DNA from: Corylus avellana | Lineage: Eukaryota; Streptophyta; Magnoliopsida; Fagales; Betulaceae | Length of the DNA: 64,000 bases | NCBI RefSeq assembly: GCF_901000735.1 | Contig: NC_081541.1 | Coordinates: forward strand, 29,194,813-29,258,812 | Direction of reading: 5' to 3' | Part shown: piece by piece, positions 48,349-60,469 of the stretch | How positions within the stretch are numbered: the first letter of the stretch is position 1 | How the letters are laid out: each line of letters opens with the position of its first letter | Notes under the pieces: generated by a model | Told to the model about the DNA's origin: nothing | The model's database searches: none | What the model saw: the letters and a program-made list of their open reading frames with translations, nothing else | Program-made: the position numbers and the translations under genes

Positions 48349-49012
48349 TCTTGTAGGATCTTACACTTTTAAATGAAAATGTTGGAATATATTCATGTTT
48401 CATGGATATTGCATAAAACCTCGTTTGTCTTTTTGTTTTAGGGCGAGGGTTTTTCATTTTCATAATTCGCATATTCGCCACCTTAAAATAGTGTTTTCTC
48501 ATTTTGGGGACTTTCCAAGAATAGTAATTTATTGTATTTAAAAAGTATTTCATAGTTAAGACTTTCCAAAATAAGCATTTGTTCTCAAATAGACGACTTG
48601 CCATAAAATTTGAAATCATCATCGTTATTGAATTTTGATCATTTGCCTCTTCTACAATACAAATCTAATACATGTTACGAAAATATAAGGAAGAGACAAG
48701 ACCAAGAAATGAGTGTAAGAGCATCTACAGCATACTAGCTATTTTAGGTATTATCTTTTCAATACAAACTAAGTTGATGGAGAGGGAGAAAGAGAGAAGA
48801 AAGGGAAAAAAGAATAAAAAAGGCATTAGGTAAACTTTTATATTTGAAAATTTCCTATAACCAAAATTTTATTTTAAAATATTTGCTTGAGAAGTAGAAT
48901 AGTTCCTAATAGCTAAATGAAGCATTTGAAGATATGATGGAGATGCACCAAGAGAGAAAATGGGAGAAAATTGAAATATTGCAAAAAGAAATGAAGGTGG
49001 CTTCGAGGGAAA
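48349..49012. other. Intergenic AT-rich DNA
   Basis: No recognisable gene or repeat structure beyond simple A/T runs. Confidence 0.5.
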
Positions 49013-49288
49013 TATTGAGGAATAATCTCACATTGCCTGTGGACAAGATCTTGGGCATGTTTATAAGGAATGTGTAACCCTCTCTTATCGAACTAGTTTT
49101 ATGAAATGAGTTAGGCCCACAAATTTCTTCATAGTATCAGAGCTTACCACATGTTGAATGTGACTCATACTACTTATTCCCTGACAAGGACCAGAAAAAA
49201 TATTGGCCTGTACGTGAGGGATGATATTGAAGAATAGTCTCACATTGCCTGTGAACAAGATATTGTGTATGTTTATAAGAAATAGACA
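49013..49288 (+). mobile_element. TRIM-like miniature LTR element
   Basis: A 119-bp unit 'tattgaggaataatctcaca...' (49013-49131) ends just before TAGTATCAGAGC (49132-49143), a slightly changed initiator Met-tRNA primer site. About 80 bases later a second copy starts 'tattgaagaatagtctcaca' (49225) and runs to about 49288, where it is cut short. A purine stretch 'gtgaggga' precedes it. LTR, primer site, tiny interior and second LTR fit a terminal-repeat retrotransposon in miniature. No coding capacity. Confidence 0.7.
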
Positions 49289-49534
49289 ACGAAATACAAG
49301 CCAATATTTTTTTTTTTTTTAATGTAATTTTAAAAGTAAAGTTTGACTGTTTGGTAGCAATTGAAAAAAGACACGAGGAAGAGAGAGGGAGACAGAGAGT
49401 ACTAAAACACGGCTACGTACGCTAAGCTACAGGGTTCCTGTCTCAGAGATTCATTCCAATAATGGAAATCTATAAGAGAGAAAAAGACAAAGGGAGGGAA
49501 AGAGTTTTGTCTTATTGATTTTTTTTTTTTTTTG

Positions 49535-49913
49535 GGAAAAATTATAGTTTACCGCCCTAAAGTTGACAACATTTTTTAATTCGAACATCAAAGTTTCAAT
49601 TTTTGCAATTCACTCCCACAAAGTTTCAATTTTTTTTAAATTCGACCAATATTATCTCAAAATTACCATATTGCCCCTTTTTTTTTTTTTTTTTATGTCA
49701 AAAAAAAAAATTTTTGGTGCAAAAATGGCCAGATGGCCATAGCCAACCCAATTTATATATATATAAAATAGGGGTAATATGGGAAGTTTTAGATACAATT
49801 GATCAAATTACAAAAATTTGGAACTTTGGGAGGGTGGATTGCAAAAATTAAAACTTTAGTGTTCGAAAATTGAAAAACACTGTCAATTTAGGGGGGTAAA
49901 CTATAATTTTTCC
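49535..49913. repeat. Foldback element with 'attatagtttac' ends
   Basis: The left 'gaaaaattatagtttaccgc' mirrors the right 'gggtaaactataatttttc'. Inner blocks such as 'aaagttgacaacatttttta' are mirrored near 49875. Same general type as the other intergenic foldback elements. Confidence 0.65.
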
Positions 49914-51796
49914 GATTTTTTATTTTTTAAACTAAAGCTTTTGTAAAATGATTGCTTTTGTGGTGGTTTGAACTTGTGCTCAATATGGCATATAAGAAAG
50001 AGAAAGATAAATGAGAATTAAGGTAGTTTGGTTTATTACCTAGAGCTATAAGTTAAAGTCTTTTTTTGCTACACCTTTCTTTGATTATTTATTGTATACA
50101 AACTATTTATAAAGAAATAATATAAATGTTACACGTCTCTTTTACTTATACATTAACAACCATCTTGTTACTTTTTGTAACTCTTGTCACTTAAATTCTT
50201 GTAAAATTTCACATATGTTAATTACATGTCAGTGACGTTGAATACGCTCTGTGATGTGATGTTTGGGATAGTGTTACGTTTTGAAGGACGTTGATGTAGA
50301 TCACTATTAAATTTATGGACAGAATGACCATCTTCATTTATTGGGTTTATATAAGTACCTCCCACAATATCTTTAAAATTGAGATAGCCAATTTGATAAT
50401 GGGCATACCACTAGTAGTAAAAAAGTGATTAACCATATACATACATATATATGATTTGATTGTATTTATTTGTTTCTTTATTTAATTTGGATTTCTAATA
50501 TATTTTATATGAATTTTATAGATATAATGATGTATATGTTGTTATATCGTAAATATTTTATCAGTTATTTAAAACTTTTACATCACATAATACATTAGAA
50601 AGTGAACTCCCTATTTTAGCTATTGTTTTTTTTTTTTGACTTCCTAACATATTCTCTACTTGATTTTAAATATTATTTCTCAATTTTTTTAGTTATATTT
50701 TCATTTGGAAGAGAGAGAGGGATTGTGAGAAACATTTTATATTTGAACATTGCTATTCATTGTAAGAGCACTAGCAGCTTCCCTTTGATTTTCCTTAAGT
50801 TTAGGGCAAAAAACTGATTTTTGCTGCCCTATGAAAAGATATTTTACAATAGCTTCCCTTACATTTCTTTATAGCATTAAAATGTTATTTCTTTACAAAA
50901 TATAAGTTCCCTACATACCCTCACTTTTTTCACCAAATTTTAACACAATCCCCAATTAAAGACAAAAAGATGAAAGATGAGAGATAAAAGAGAAATGTTT
51001 ATAATAAAATAATGTATAGGGAACCACTTTTGGTTCCCTATACATTGGAAAAGATTGTAGCAATCCTTGAGGGTTGGTTAAATGTAAGGAATCTGATGTG
51101 AGTGGTTTTTTTTAAATTTTTTCTAAACATAGGGAAGTGAATAGCATATAGGGCATTTGTTGTACGTAGTTCTTAAAAGTACAACTAGAGCAAAATTCAA
51201 TAGTAATATATCACAATAAATTTAATGGTAATTTTAAGAGACATCAATTTTTAGATGACACATAGAGGATATGAATATTTCTTTTAGCATTATTCGTATT
51301 TTATCATCCTAATCCTAAGTGTATATTATTTTTTAAAAATCAAGTGAGAGAAATAAATACCACTTTTTTTAAAAAAAATAAAAATAAAATAATAATATCT
51401 ACCTAATACGAGGAAGACTCGAGAAACAAAACAAAATAAAGACTCGAGAAACAAAACAAAATCAAGAGGACCCTGATCTTGGTATTGGTATCAACCACAT
51501 GTTATTCCCTGATTCGAATCTTGGCCAGACTATCAAAGCCAATTAACAACTGAAAAGCCTTGACAAAGTATGGAAAAGGATCTTTTACCGATTTCTCTAG
51601 TAATAATAACCCTTTTCTAAAGAAGTCGATCTGGAACAGTCTGGAAGTTTTGATTCAGCCGCCTGGGCAGGTTAATTAATTAGGCTAATGGGTTTCATTA
51701 ATAATAATTAGGATTAAATATACTTAAGCTGCCCTCCTAAATTATCAGTTATTTTTAAAAATCTTAACATGTGTGACACTTAAATACATCAAACTA
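49914..51796. other. Intergenic AT-rich DNA with a degraded MITE-like segment
   Basis: 50765-51110 contains 'agagcactagcagcttccct' and an inner mirrored 'gaaccacttttggttcccta'. Such 'gagcactagcag' blocks resemble 3043-3070. The rest shows no gene. Confidence 0.4.
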
Positions 51797-51910
51797 GTCC
51801 CTAAGGGATAGCTCAATCGGTTGTAGATCACGCTTAATAAAACAGAAGTCACTAGTTCGAATCCTCCCTCCTCCTTCCCTTATGTGGACATGTCAAAAAT
51901 AAAAATTAAA
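51797..51910 (+). mobile_element. Second tRNA-derived SINE
   Basis: Same family as 38350-38464: 'ggatagctcaatcggttg', 'agtcactagttcgaatcc' and the ending 'cttatgtggacatgtcaaaa'. A 9-bp target duplication atcaaacta flanks it (51788-51796 and 51911-51919). Confidence 0.85.
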
Positions 51911-52207
51911 ATCAAACTACAATTTTATTACAGTGAAGCCACTTTTCTATCATTCTTTAAAAAAATATCCTTATTTTCTTAAAATAAAAAATAAAAATTT
52001 TTTATGTAAATTATAGACAATCGAACCTTACTATATGTATTTTAGTATTTAATTATTATTATTATTTTTTTAAAAAATAGGAGTATTTTTGAAAGAATGA
52101 TAGAAATTATAGAAATTAAAGTGACTTAATTGCAATAAAACGATAGTTTGATGTATTCAAATGTCACATTTATACTTTTTTAAAAACGACTAATAATTTA
52201 AGAGCTT

Positions 52208-52822
52208 AAATATATGGACATAATTTTTCTCTAAACTAGGTTGGAGGAACTTTCTTAAACTTGGCATGTTTGTAAAAATGACATGTGTCCATTTTTTTAA
52301 TAACATGCAAGATGTACATGAGTTTTTAATATTATTTATTCTAACTTTATCTCTACTATTAAAAAACATGTGCATCTCACATGTTTAAATGAAGAGCTCT
52401 TCATGCTGCAGTTTTTTGCCAAGAATTGGGTATCCAAGATCTTATCATGGAGGGAGACGCGATGCTAGTAGTGAAGGAGATATCTACAACAGAACCTAGT
52501 GGTACTAGATTCGGACACATTGTGGCTGACAGCAAGGGAGTTCTTCAATCTGTGTGTAGATGGAAATGTATTCATGCTAGTAGAGACGCTAATACAGTAG
52601 CCCACAAAGGCCACTATGGCTAAAGAGGGTGTCATAGATAAAGTTTGGATGGAGAAAAATTCGGAATGTATTTGTGATGTTCTTTTGAGGGAGCAATCTG
52701 CTTTGCCTCTTTGATTGATTTATCAAATATAATTCATATTAAAAAAAAAAAAAATGACACATGTCATTTTTATAGATTGAGTTGAATGAATCTAATTTGA
52801 AGAAAAACTTTATCCTAAATAT
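52208..52822 (+). mobile_element. TIR repeat enclosing a 5'-truncated LINE end
   Basis: From about 52400 the plus strand encodes the end of a LINE RNase H domain (EGDAMLVVKEI, then HASRDANTVAHK). After one frame break it continues to LLREQSALPL, then a poly-A at 52739-52753. This matches the tail of the LINE at 1-1066. On either side are inverted sequences, 'aaaaatgacatgtgtcc' (52273) and 'tgacacatgtcattttta' (52755), and similarity continues outward to 'taaatatat' on both sides. The LINE piece therefore sits inside, or was captured by, a palindromic element. Confidence 0.65.
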
Positions 52823-52941
52823 ATTTAATCCTAATAATTGAGTTCATTAGGTGATTAATAAACTCTCAATCATTTGAGCTTTGATACCAATAATGTGGGA
52901 AGAATTTCTGTATAACCCTTCCCTATATTTGTATACCTCCA

Positions 52942-52972
<31 letters not shown>

Positions 52973-53192
52973 TTCTCAATCATCTACCATGTTCTTGACG
53001 ATGAACTGGAGGGCACCTGTCACACCTCACCACTCACTCCTCATTTCACTTTCAATCACTAATATATATATATATATATACACACATATGAGTGAAAAGC
53101 AAAGGCAGGTTCTCTCACACCCTCAACTATCAAACCCTGTACTTTCTTCACCCTTTTCATTTGTCAACTTCTCTCCATCTTTCTGGGGAAAA

Positions 53193-53480
53193 ATGGCTAT
53201 TCGTTTGCCTGGTATTACAAATGCTAAGAACAGTCTCCATCCATCGGACACATTTGCAAAGAAAGCAATTCCATCATTTACATATGTTCCAAAAGGCCAA
53301 AATCAGAAATATTTTGGCAGAAGTTCTCAATATCGCGAGGCTTCGGGTCGAAATACAAGCTTCGTGTGTCGCAGCGTTTTTCTCTATGTAAGTATTTTTA
53401 GAGAGGGTTGTGCTATAGCCTATATATTCTTATCAAAGCAGCACAATACCATAGTTTCATATTTATATATTGATAGCTAA
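53193..53480 (+). pseudogene. SAUR-like gene remnant
   Basis: The frame from ATG 53193 starts MAIRLPGITNAKNSL, then VPKG about 30 residues on. This is how small auxin-up RNA (SAUR) proteins begin, with the VPKG motif opening the conserved domain. After VPKG the expected conserved SAUR core is not recognisable and the frame drifts into unrelated sequence. A TATA-like AT run (53061-53080) and a CT-rich leader precede it. SAURs are short intronless auxin-response proteins. I see a broken copy; an unusual short SAUR relative is the alternative. Confidence 0.5.
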
Positions 53481-54428
53481 ATACAAAAGTTTTAGAGATA
53501 AATGCATTTTATATCCTTATAGTTAAAGGTTTTGATAAAATAAGTCTATTAAGTTTTAACTTTTAAAATGTGATTAATAACTCTTTTTAAGGTAAGCCAA
53601 AAAAATCACCATTTTTTACCTTACTATTTATTGTTTTAATTTACCTTGCTGACGTGGAGAGAGGAAGCTAACGTGAAATCAAAGGTTTTTATTTTTTATT
53701 TTTTTATATATATTGGTGATCTGTCGAGTCTAACATATTACTTTTGCGGTGACTAAGCAAATTGGACACATGTCACTATTTTATTGGTGTTGACATGTCA
53801 TGTTAACGAATTCCTTTAGTTTTATTTTTTTGACAATATGGACCAATCTTTTTATTTTATTTTTTTTTGGCTTACCATAGAAAGTGATTAATCGAGCTAT
53901 TTGCCAAAACCTTATACCAGGTTTATAGGGATGATCTAAAATGTATTTATCCCAACATTTTATCTTTTTCCCACGAAAAATCTACACAATTTACTATCTT
54001 AGTTCTGAACTTGCAAATTTTATCAAAGAAAAAGCATACATACATCGTACAAATAAAAAGAAAAAAAAAAATACATATATACATCATGTGTGTATATATA
54101 TATCAACCTGTAAATATAATTAATACCCAATTACAATTTGAAATTCTTGCAAGTACATATTCAATTCAAGCATAAAAAATAAAAATTTCTTGATTAAGAG
54201 AATTTTATTTTTTTTATATGTCCGCACAAGAGAGAAAAATTAAGAGAGTTTATGTTGGCTTAATATCAAACCGTACATCAAAGAGAGAGAGATTTGGGAA
54301 AGGGGCGATGGCGCCCCCCCCCCTTCTCTTGCAAATTTTCTTTAAAATTTGCAAGATGGCCCATAAGCCCATAACATTCATCGTGGAGGCCCAGGTCATA
54401 TACAACATGAAGGACAGAAATCGGTATT

Positions 54429-54475
<47 letters not shown>

Positions 54476-55407
54476 TTTATTTATGTAGCTACGGCATGGG
54501 AATAGCTCCTAAAACTATTAAATTTTTATATTATATATAATATGTAAATATTTATTTATTTTTTCATTTATTTAACTACATATGACATTGTTTGATATCA
54601 ATTTAGAGTGTTGTTAGTTAAGGATGTTACAACTTTAATTAAAGTGGTAATTCATGTAGCACTTATCATGCAGTCACTAAAATGTCAATTGTCATGTGTT
54701 AATGTACACGAACTATATATTGATACTATATAATACACTAGTAAAAAAATAAGGAAAAACCTTAAAAAGAAAAGGAAAAAAAAAAAAAACCACTCTCCAA
54801 TTTTGACACTTTTAACATGTGTGAGTATGTGATTACAAAAAAAAAAAAAAAAAAAAAGTGAATGTCACCGCTATTAAAAGTTATAAAATAATTGTAAAAC
54901 AATAGTATGAGTATGGATGTCAAGTCATTTTAACATGTTTAGGTATAAAATACAAAACTATATAGATTAATCATAACTCAATCAATTTAATTAAACGAGT
55001 TAAACCCTTCAACTCTAACTCGCTAAATTTTGTATTAGGTTCGCGTCTTGTGTCAACAATTGTCAGCCTAAATATCGGGTATCGAATTCAAATCATGTCG
55101 AAACATAAAAATAATATTATATAAATCAATCATAATCTAATTAATTTAATTAAAGTAATTAGATCTCTCCACTTTAATATACTAATTTTTATGTTAAGTT
55201 CGTATCAAATTTACGAGTTTTATAAAAAATTACTAATCCTCGCATGAGTAGCATTAACTGCATAATCAATAAATAAATTTTACTGTTGGGGGCAAAAAGT
55301 GCAAACCTGGAAGTGTGTCCTCGCCGCCTCGGAGTATGTGCATGTAACAATTCTCTTAAATCTTTGCCGAATTCTAGAAAGAAGAAAGGGGGACACGGAG
55401 AAATAAC
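53481..55407. other. Intergenic AT-rich DNA upstream of the phosphatase gene
   Basis: Contains an (AT)n run of about 40 bp at 54431-54471, a C9-10 run near 54313, and several A-runs. No recognisable gene. Confidence 0.5.
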
Positions 55408-58400
55408 ATGGAGAGCGCGTCGGAAATGGTGGCATTTCCGCTCCTAACGACGCCGATCGAGTCGAATTACAGAGCGTGCACGATTCCCTACCGGTTCCCC
55501 TCCGATAACCCCCGCAAGCCCACCCCGACGGAGCTTGCTTGGATCGACCTCTTCCTCAATTCCATTCCCTCTTTCAAGTATGCTTGTCGATTTCTCATCT
55601 CCGAAACGAATTTTTGGGCGAAATCAAAACCAATTGTATCTGTTTAATACGTTAATCTGTTGCAGGAAACGAGCAGAGAGTGATCCTACAGTTCGTGATG
55701 CTAATACTAAAGCTGAAATGTTCGCTCGGAGGTGTGGTTTTCTCTAAGCTCTCGCTTCTTTGTGATGAAATCACTTTATCTTGACGTCATGAGGATTTTG
55801 ATTTCATTTTCTGATTTTGCGTTTGTGATGGAAGGTATTCTGAAATGCTTGAGGACTTCAAGAAAGATCCTGAGGCTCATGGAGGGCCACCTGATTGCAC
55901 TGTAAGCCAATCTTTAAGAATACAATCTACGAGTTTTTGTCACTTTTGATTCTCATTGTCCTATGGAATGACTGAAATTTTTTGCTCTTTTTCTGTGGGG
56001 ACACGTTAGCTTATGTGCAGACTTCGTGAGCAAATCCTTAGAGAATTAGGATTCAAGGATATATTCAAGAAAGTGAAGGTAAGTGTTAACGTGATACCCT
56101 GATTGTGAAAGTTAAGTCCCACGTTTGTTTTGGGTATATCACACATGTAGATAAGGTTTTGGTGACTCATAAAGTTGTTTGTTTTCGTGGAAAATTTGAT
56201 AGGATGAAGAGAATGCAAAGGCTATATCCCTATTTGCGGGTGTCGTTCGTCTTAATGATGCCATTGAAGATGGAGGCAAGCGTATAGAGAATCTGGTGAG
56301 AGGAGTATTGGCGGGAAACATATTCGATCTTGGTTCTGCACAGGTTGGTCTTCTTTTGTTGTGACATGAAAATTTGATTTGCTGCAAATATCTCTTTAGG
56401 GCCACATAGGCACACACTGCTTTTAACCATAGTCTATCATAATGTTCTCATTAGATCAACATCTTTAAGTAGAATCAACCACTCTGCCCTATTAGACATC
56501 ATTTTGTTTTTCACCATGCGATGTTCTTATGAAGTTACTTGCGTGTGGTCAATCAATGGCGAATTCTCACAAATGCAGCTTTTGCATTTCTGAAACTTGA
56601 ACATAGATGGGATATTGGTTTAATTTTTGTGGAGATTTAATTTGCTTGTTTAGATGTTTTCAGCTTTAGCTCCTTGCTTTAGCTTTTCTTTGTAAAGTGT
56701 TTAGTTGTTTGTTAATCACAGTTACTCATTCATCAAAAAAAAAAAAAAAAAAAAAAAAAAAGAAAGGAAACTTGAACATAGTATGGAACAATTTAGGAAT
56801 TTGAAACTGCATCATGTTCTAGTTATAAAAGAATATGTTGTGTTGGTATCAAGATATAGATCCTTTCTCATGGCTTTTGCAACATGGAGACTACTTAAAA
56901 AATGATGTAACATGTCGATGTTTAAATGGTTTTCAATAGTACTAAACATTTATTTTTCTTTCTCAATTCCTGAAGCTTGCAGAGGTTTTCTCAAAGGATG
57001 GAATGTCCTTTTTAGCTAGTTGTCAAAATCTTGTCCCTCGACCTTGGGTTATTGATGACTTGGACAATTTCAAACTGAAATGGAGCAAGAAATCTTGGAA
57101 GAAGGCAAGTTTTATGTGCAATTTAATTTACCCAACATCTTTGACATATATCTCTATGTTGATACTATTACGTTATTTACGTGTGATTCTTATTCACTAA
57201 CTAGCTCCTTTGGTTGTCTTGACAGGCTATCATTTTTGTTGATAATTCTGGTGCAGATATCATTTTGGGTATTTTGCCATTTGCAAGAGAATTACTACGA
57301 CGTGGCACGAAGGTTTGTTTTCAGTTTTCAATTCTTCTAAACTATGCATCTGAATCTACAAGCCTAGAGTTTCCCATAGTGGAATTTTTTTATTAAAGAA
57401 AATTTTATGTATGTTGTATCTAAAATTTTGAAGCTCCATTTTGTACCTGTCAAGTTGTTAAGAAAGAAGTCAGTAAGTACAGTCCATAACAGTATTTCCT
57501 GGTATTTGTGTCCCTCCTTGATATGAACCCTGTAGTAGATACTTGCCATGACTAATGGAGGTTATCATCTGGTGGTCCTTCAAAAGCAAAATTACCTCCC
57601 ACTCCTTTTTTCTCATTATCTCTTGTTGTTTAATTCCAATTTTTGCGTTTGGGATTCTGTATCTGAAGGTTTTTCTGGGTGATATAGATTTTGACCATTT
57701 TGAATATTCAGTTATCACCCACTCTTCTTATGGTTGTAATTTCGGCATTGTTTGGCATGATGACTTTCTCTCTGCAGGTTGTTTTGGCAGCCAATGACTT
57801 GCCTTCTATAAATGATGTAACTTACCCTGAACTGGTTGACATTATATCAAAGGTGATAGAAAGAAACTCTCTGATCTGTATCAAATTGTAGAATCTTGGT
57901 TGACCCTGACTTTGTAAGTGGCAATTTGCCAGCTGAAGGATGAACACGGGCAGCTTATGGGTGTTGATACGTCAAATCTTTTAATTGCCAATTCTGGCAA
58001 TGATTTGCCGGTAAGAAAGTGCAATTTTGTTTTGCATTAAATGTTCTTTAACTTATTGGATGATTGATATCACTATTTTTTTCTCTTAGATAAACAGAAC
58101 ACCACTATAGATGTATGAAGTTCTTTTGCCTTTTAATTCCTTCCAGGTTATTGATCTTACAAGAGTTTCACAAGAGCTCGCCTATCTAGCAAGTGATGCA
58201 GACCTGGTTATCTTGGAAGGGATGGTAGGTTCTTACCAATTCGGGAAGCTAGTAGAGTTATAAACCCTTTTTTGTGGTTGACGCTTCTTTGTTCAGTTCC
58301 TGTTTCTCTTATTCAAATGACCTTTGACAATTTATAACCAAACTGGACCATCCAAATGGCTACTCATGTATCACTAACTACATCTTACTGCAGATTTCAT

Positions 58401-58619
58401 TTGCATTTTTTGGTTTTCTGCATTGAATATTGTTCAAATTTATGGAAGCATATGAGAGATAGAAATGGTGTGGTAGGTTTGGGATTCAAGTTGTTGTGAT
58501 CAAGAACGAGGAAAAACACAAACTACCAGTGTTCACTTTCATATTATTTAAGTGCTTCTTGAGAGAAAACTTAACGTTAGAGTTTTCCAACTTCATCTGA
58601 CGGCGGCCCCCCCCCAAAA

Positions 58620-58651
<32 letters not shown>

Positions 58652-59500
58652 AGAAAACGGCAGTAGAGACCTTCCTGAATAATTTAACAAATTTAATATA
58701 TGAAGGTATGGTACCCATGTAGATTATGGTAGCTCCATTCGAACTTAGTTTCTTGTCCTATTTAATTATTATCTTTTGAAGAAGAAAAAATTGTTTAAGG
58801 GGAAATAAATAAAAATGAAATAGAATGAAAAAGAAAGGATGAGACAAATACATGGAAAGTATAATTTCCTATCAATTACAAACCTATTTCTTTTTTCTCT
58901 TCTTTTGTTTGGCTGCATGAGGTTAGGTTTTAGCAAACAAAGTACTGTTATTTGTCTTTATGGCTGATACTAGTTTCAGTGTCTGAAAATTTGCTGTGAG
59001 AGTAGTTTGTCACAGCATACATTTTACCTACCTCTCCTTCAGAAAACATATTGGTCAATCATTTAGAGCTTGGGGGAACAATCCATGATTGAATGTACTG
59101 CTACACACACACGCTCACACGCACACACATTTGTGGATAAGCCTTATCAGTGAATAATTTGTTTTTGTTCTTGAAATCTAACTGAGATTGCTTTAGTTCT
59201 CGAAATATAACTGAGAGTGCTTCTGGCAGGGTCGTGGAATAGAGACAAACCTTTATGCTCAATTTAAGTGTGATTCCCTCAAGATTGGGATGGTAATGGC
59301 AATGGCTTCACCTATGTTATTGCTGCTTTTTTCAGTATATCTGGTTATTTGTTTCCCTTGGTGGATACATTAATTAATTTCATTTTTGTGTTTCTTCCTC
59401 TCATCTTCATATACAGGTGAAACATTCAGAGGTCGCCCAGTTTCTTGGAGGACGGCTTTATGATTGTGTCTTTAAATACAATGAAGTTCAAAGTTTATAA
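55408..59500 (+). CDS. DUF89 damage-control phosphatase (At2g17340-like)
   Basis: Twelve exons, all in phase, 368 aa: 55408-55577, 55666-55731, 55835-55901, 56010-56078, 56203-56343, 56976-57104, 57226-57312, 57778-57852, 57933-58010, 58147-58224, 59230-59292 and 59417-59500. The protein closely matches Arabidopsis At2g17340 from MESxSEMV to VQS. DUF89 enzymes are metal-dependent phosphatases thought to hydrolyse damaged or surplus phospho-metabolites; this subfamily relates to a domain fused to pantothenate kinase in other eukaryotes. The metal site region is visible as [23 protein letters not shown] (D220, N221), and further conserved stretches are [11 protein letters not shown] and [11 protein letters not shown]. 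There is no signal peptide. Intron 6 uses a GC donor (AAG|GCAAGT at 57105). Intron 10 is the longest, about 1 kb. Confidence 0.95.
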
Positions 59501-59840
59501 ATTATAATGTCATTCTTGTACTGCTATTTCTGATTGTATCCATGCAATACGCTAGCATCCGGTGTCACTGCCTGGAAGAATTATTTGTTTGAACTTTTAA
59601 AGTTTGTCATTTTTATAAATAACTAGGGGAACTCCTTACAAGTAGCACACATTATTTTCCTCGACATGATTTATGTGCATGCATGCTCTTCTTTCTTTCA
59701 AATGTTTTGCCATTAGTGTTGGTGCTTGCCACAAAATATTTATCAAGTGTCTTCACGAATTGGTTGGGGATTGTTTCAGATTTGGTTTTGTAATTTTTCT
59801 GTAGAAATTTTCTGCCATATTATTGAAGGAGGAACATGAC
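59501..59840. other. 3' flank of the phosphatase gene
   Basis: Probable 3' UTR and terminator region, AT-rich, no separate gene seen before the gap. Confidence 0.5.
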
Positions 59841-60183
59841 NNNNNNNNNNNNNNNNNNNNNNNNNNNNNNNNNNNNNNNNNNNNNNNNNNNNNNNNNNNN
59901 NNNNNNNNNNNNNNNNNNNNNNNNNNNNNNNNNNNNNNNNNNNNNNNNNNNNNNNNNNNNNNNNNNNNNNNNNNNNNNNNNNNNNNNNNNNNNNNNNNNN
60001 NNNNNNNNNNNNNNNNNNNNNNNNNNNNNNNNNNNNNNNNNNNNNNNNNNNNNNNNNNNNNNNNNNNNNNNNNNNNNNNNNNNNNNNNNNNNNNNNNNNN
60101 NNNNNNNNNNNNNNNNNNNNNNNNNNNNNNNNNNNNNNNNNNNNNNNNNNNNNNNNNNNNNNNNNNNNNNNNNNNNNNNNNNN
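59841..60183. other. Assembly gap (343 N)
   Basis: A run of 343 N. Frames reported across it are meaningless. Confidence 0.95.
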
Positions 60184-60369
60184 TAAACAATCTGAAAGCA
60201 TTGAAATGTGTGGATGCTTTCCGTGTTACTATTCTTCACATTCATTTTACCTTGGTTGACGTTTTAAGTGGCTAAGTGACTGATATGAAAAATCATTTAA
60301 AACATGTTATATTAATTGGTGTGAAATAAGCGTCATTCAGCTTACCCCGCTATAGAATTGGAAGTCTTG
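60184..60369. other. Short sequence island between two gaps
   Basis: 186 bases of AT-rich DNA with no feature I recognise and no obvious match to 43950-44130, the sequence that precedes copy A. Confidence 0.5.
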
Positions 60370-60469
60370 NNNNNNNNNNNNNNNNNNNNNNNNNNNNNNN
60401 NNNNNNNNNNNNNNNNNNNNNNNNNNNNNNNNNNNNNNNNNNNNNNNNNNNNNNNNNNNNNNNNNNNNN
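60370..60469. other. Assembly gap of exactly 100 N
   Basis: Exactly 100 N, directly followed by the start of the polygalacturonase duplication. Confidence 0.95.

Noticed and set aside
59753..60275. Frames of 116-150 codons across the N run
   Set aside because: They consist almost wholly of undetermined bases.
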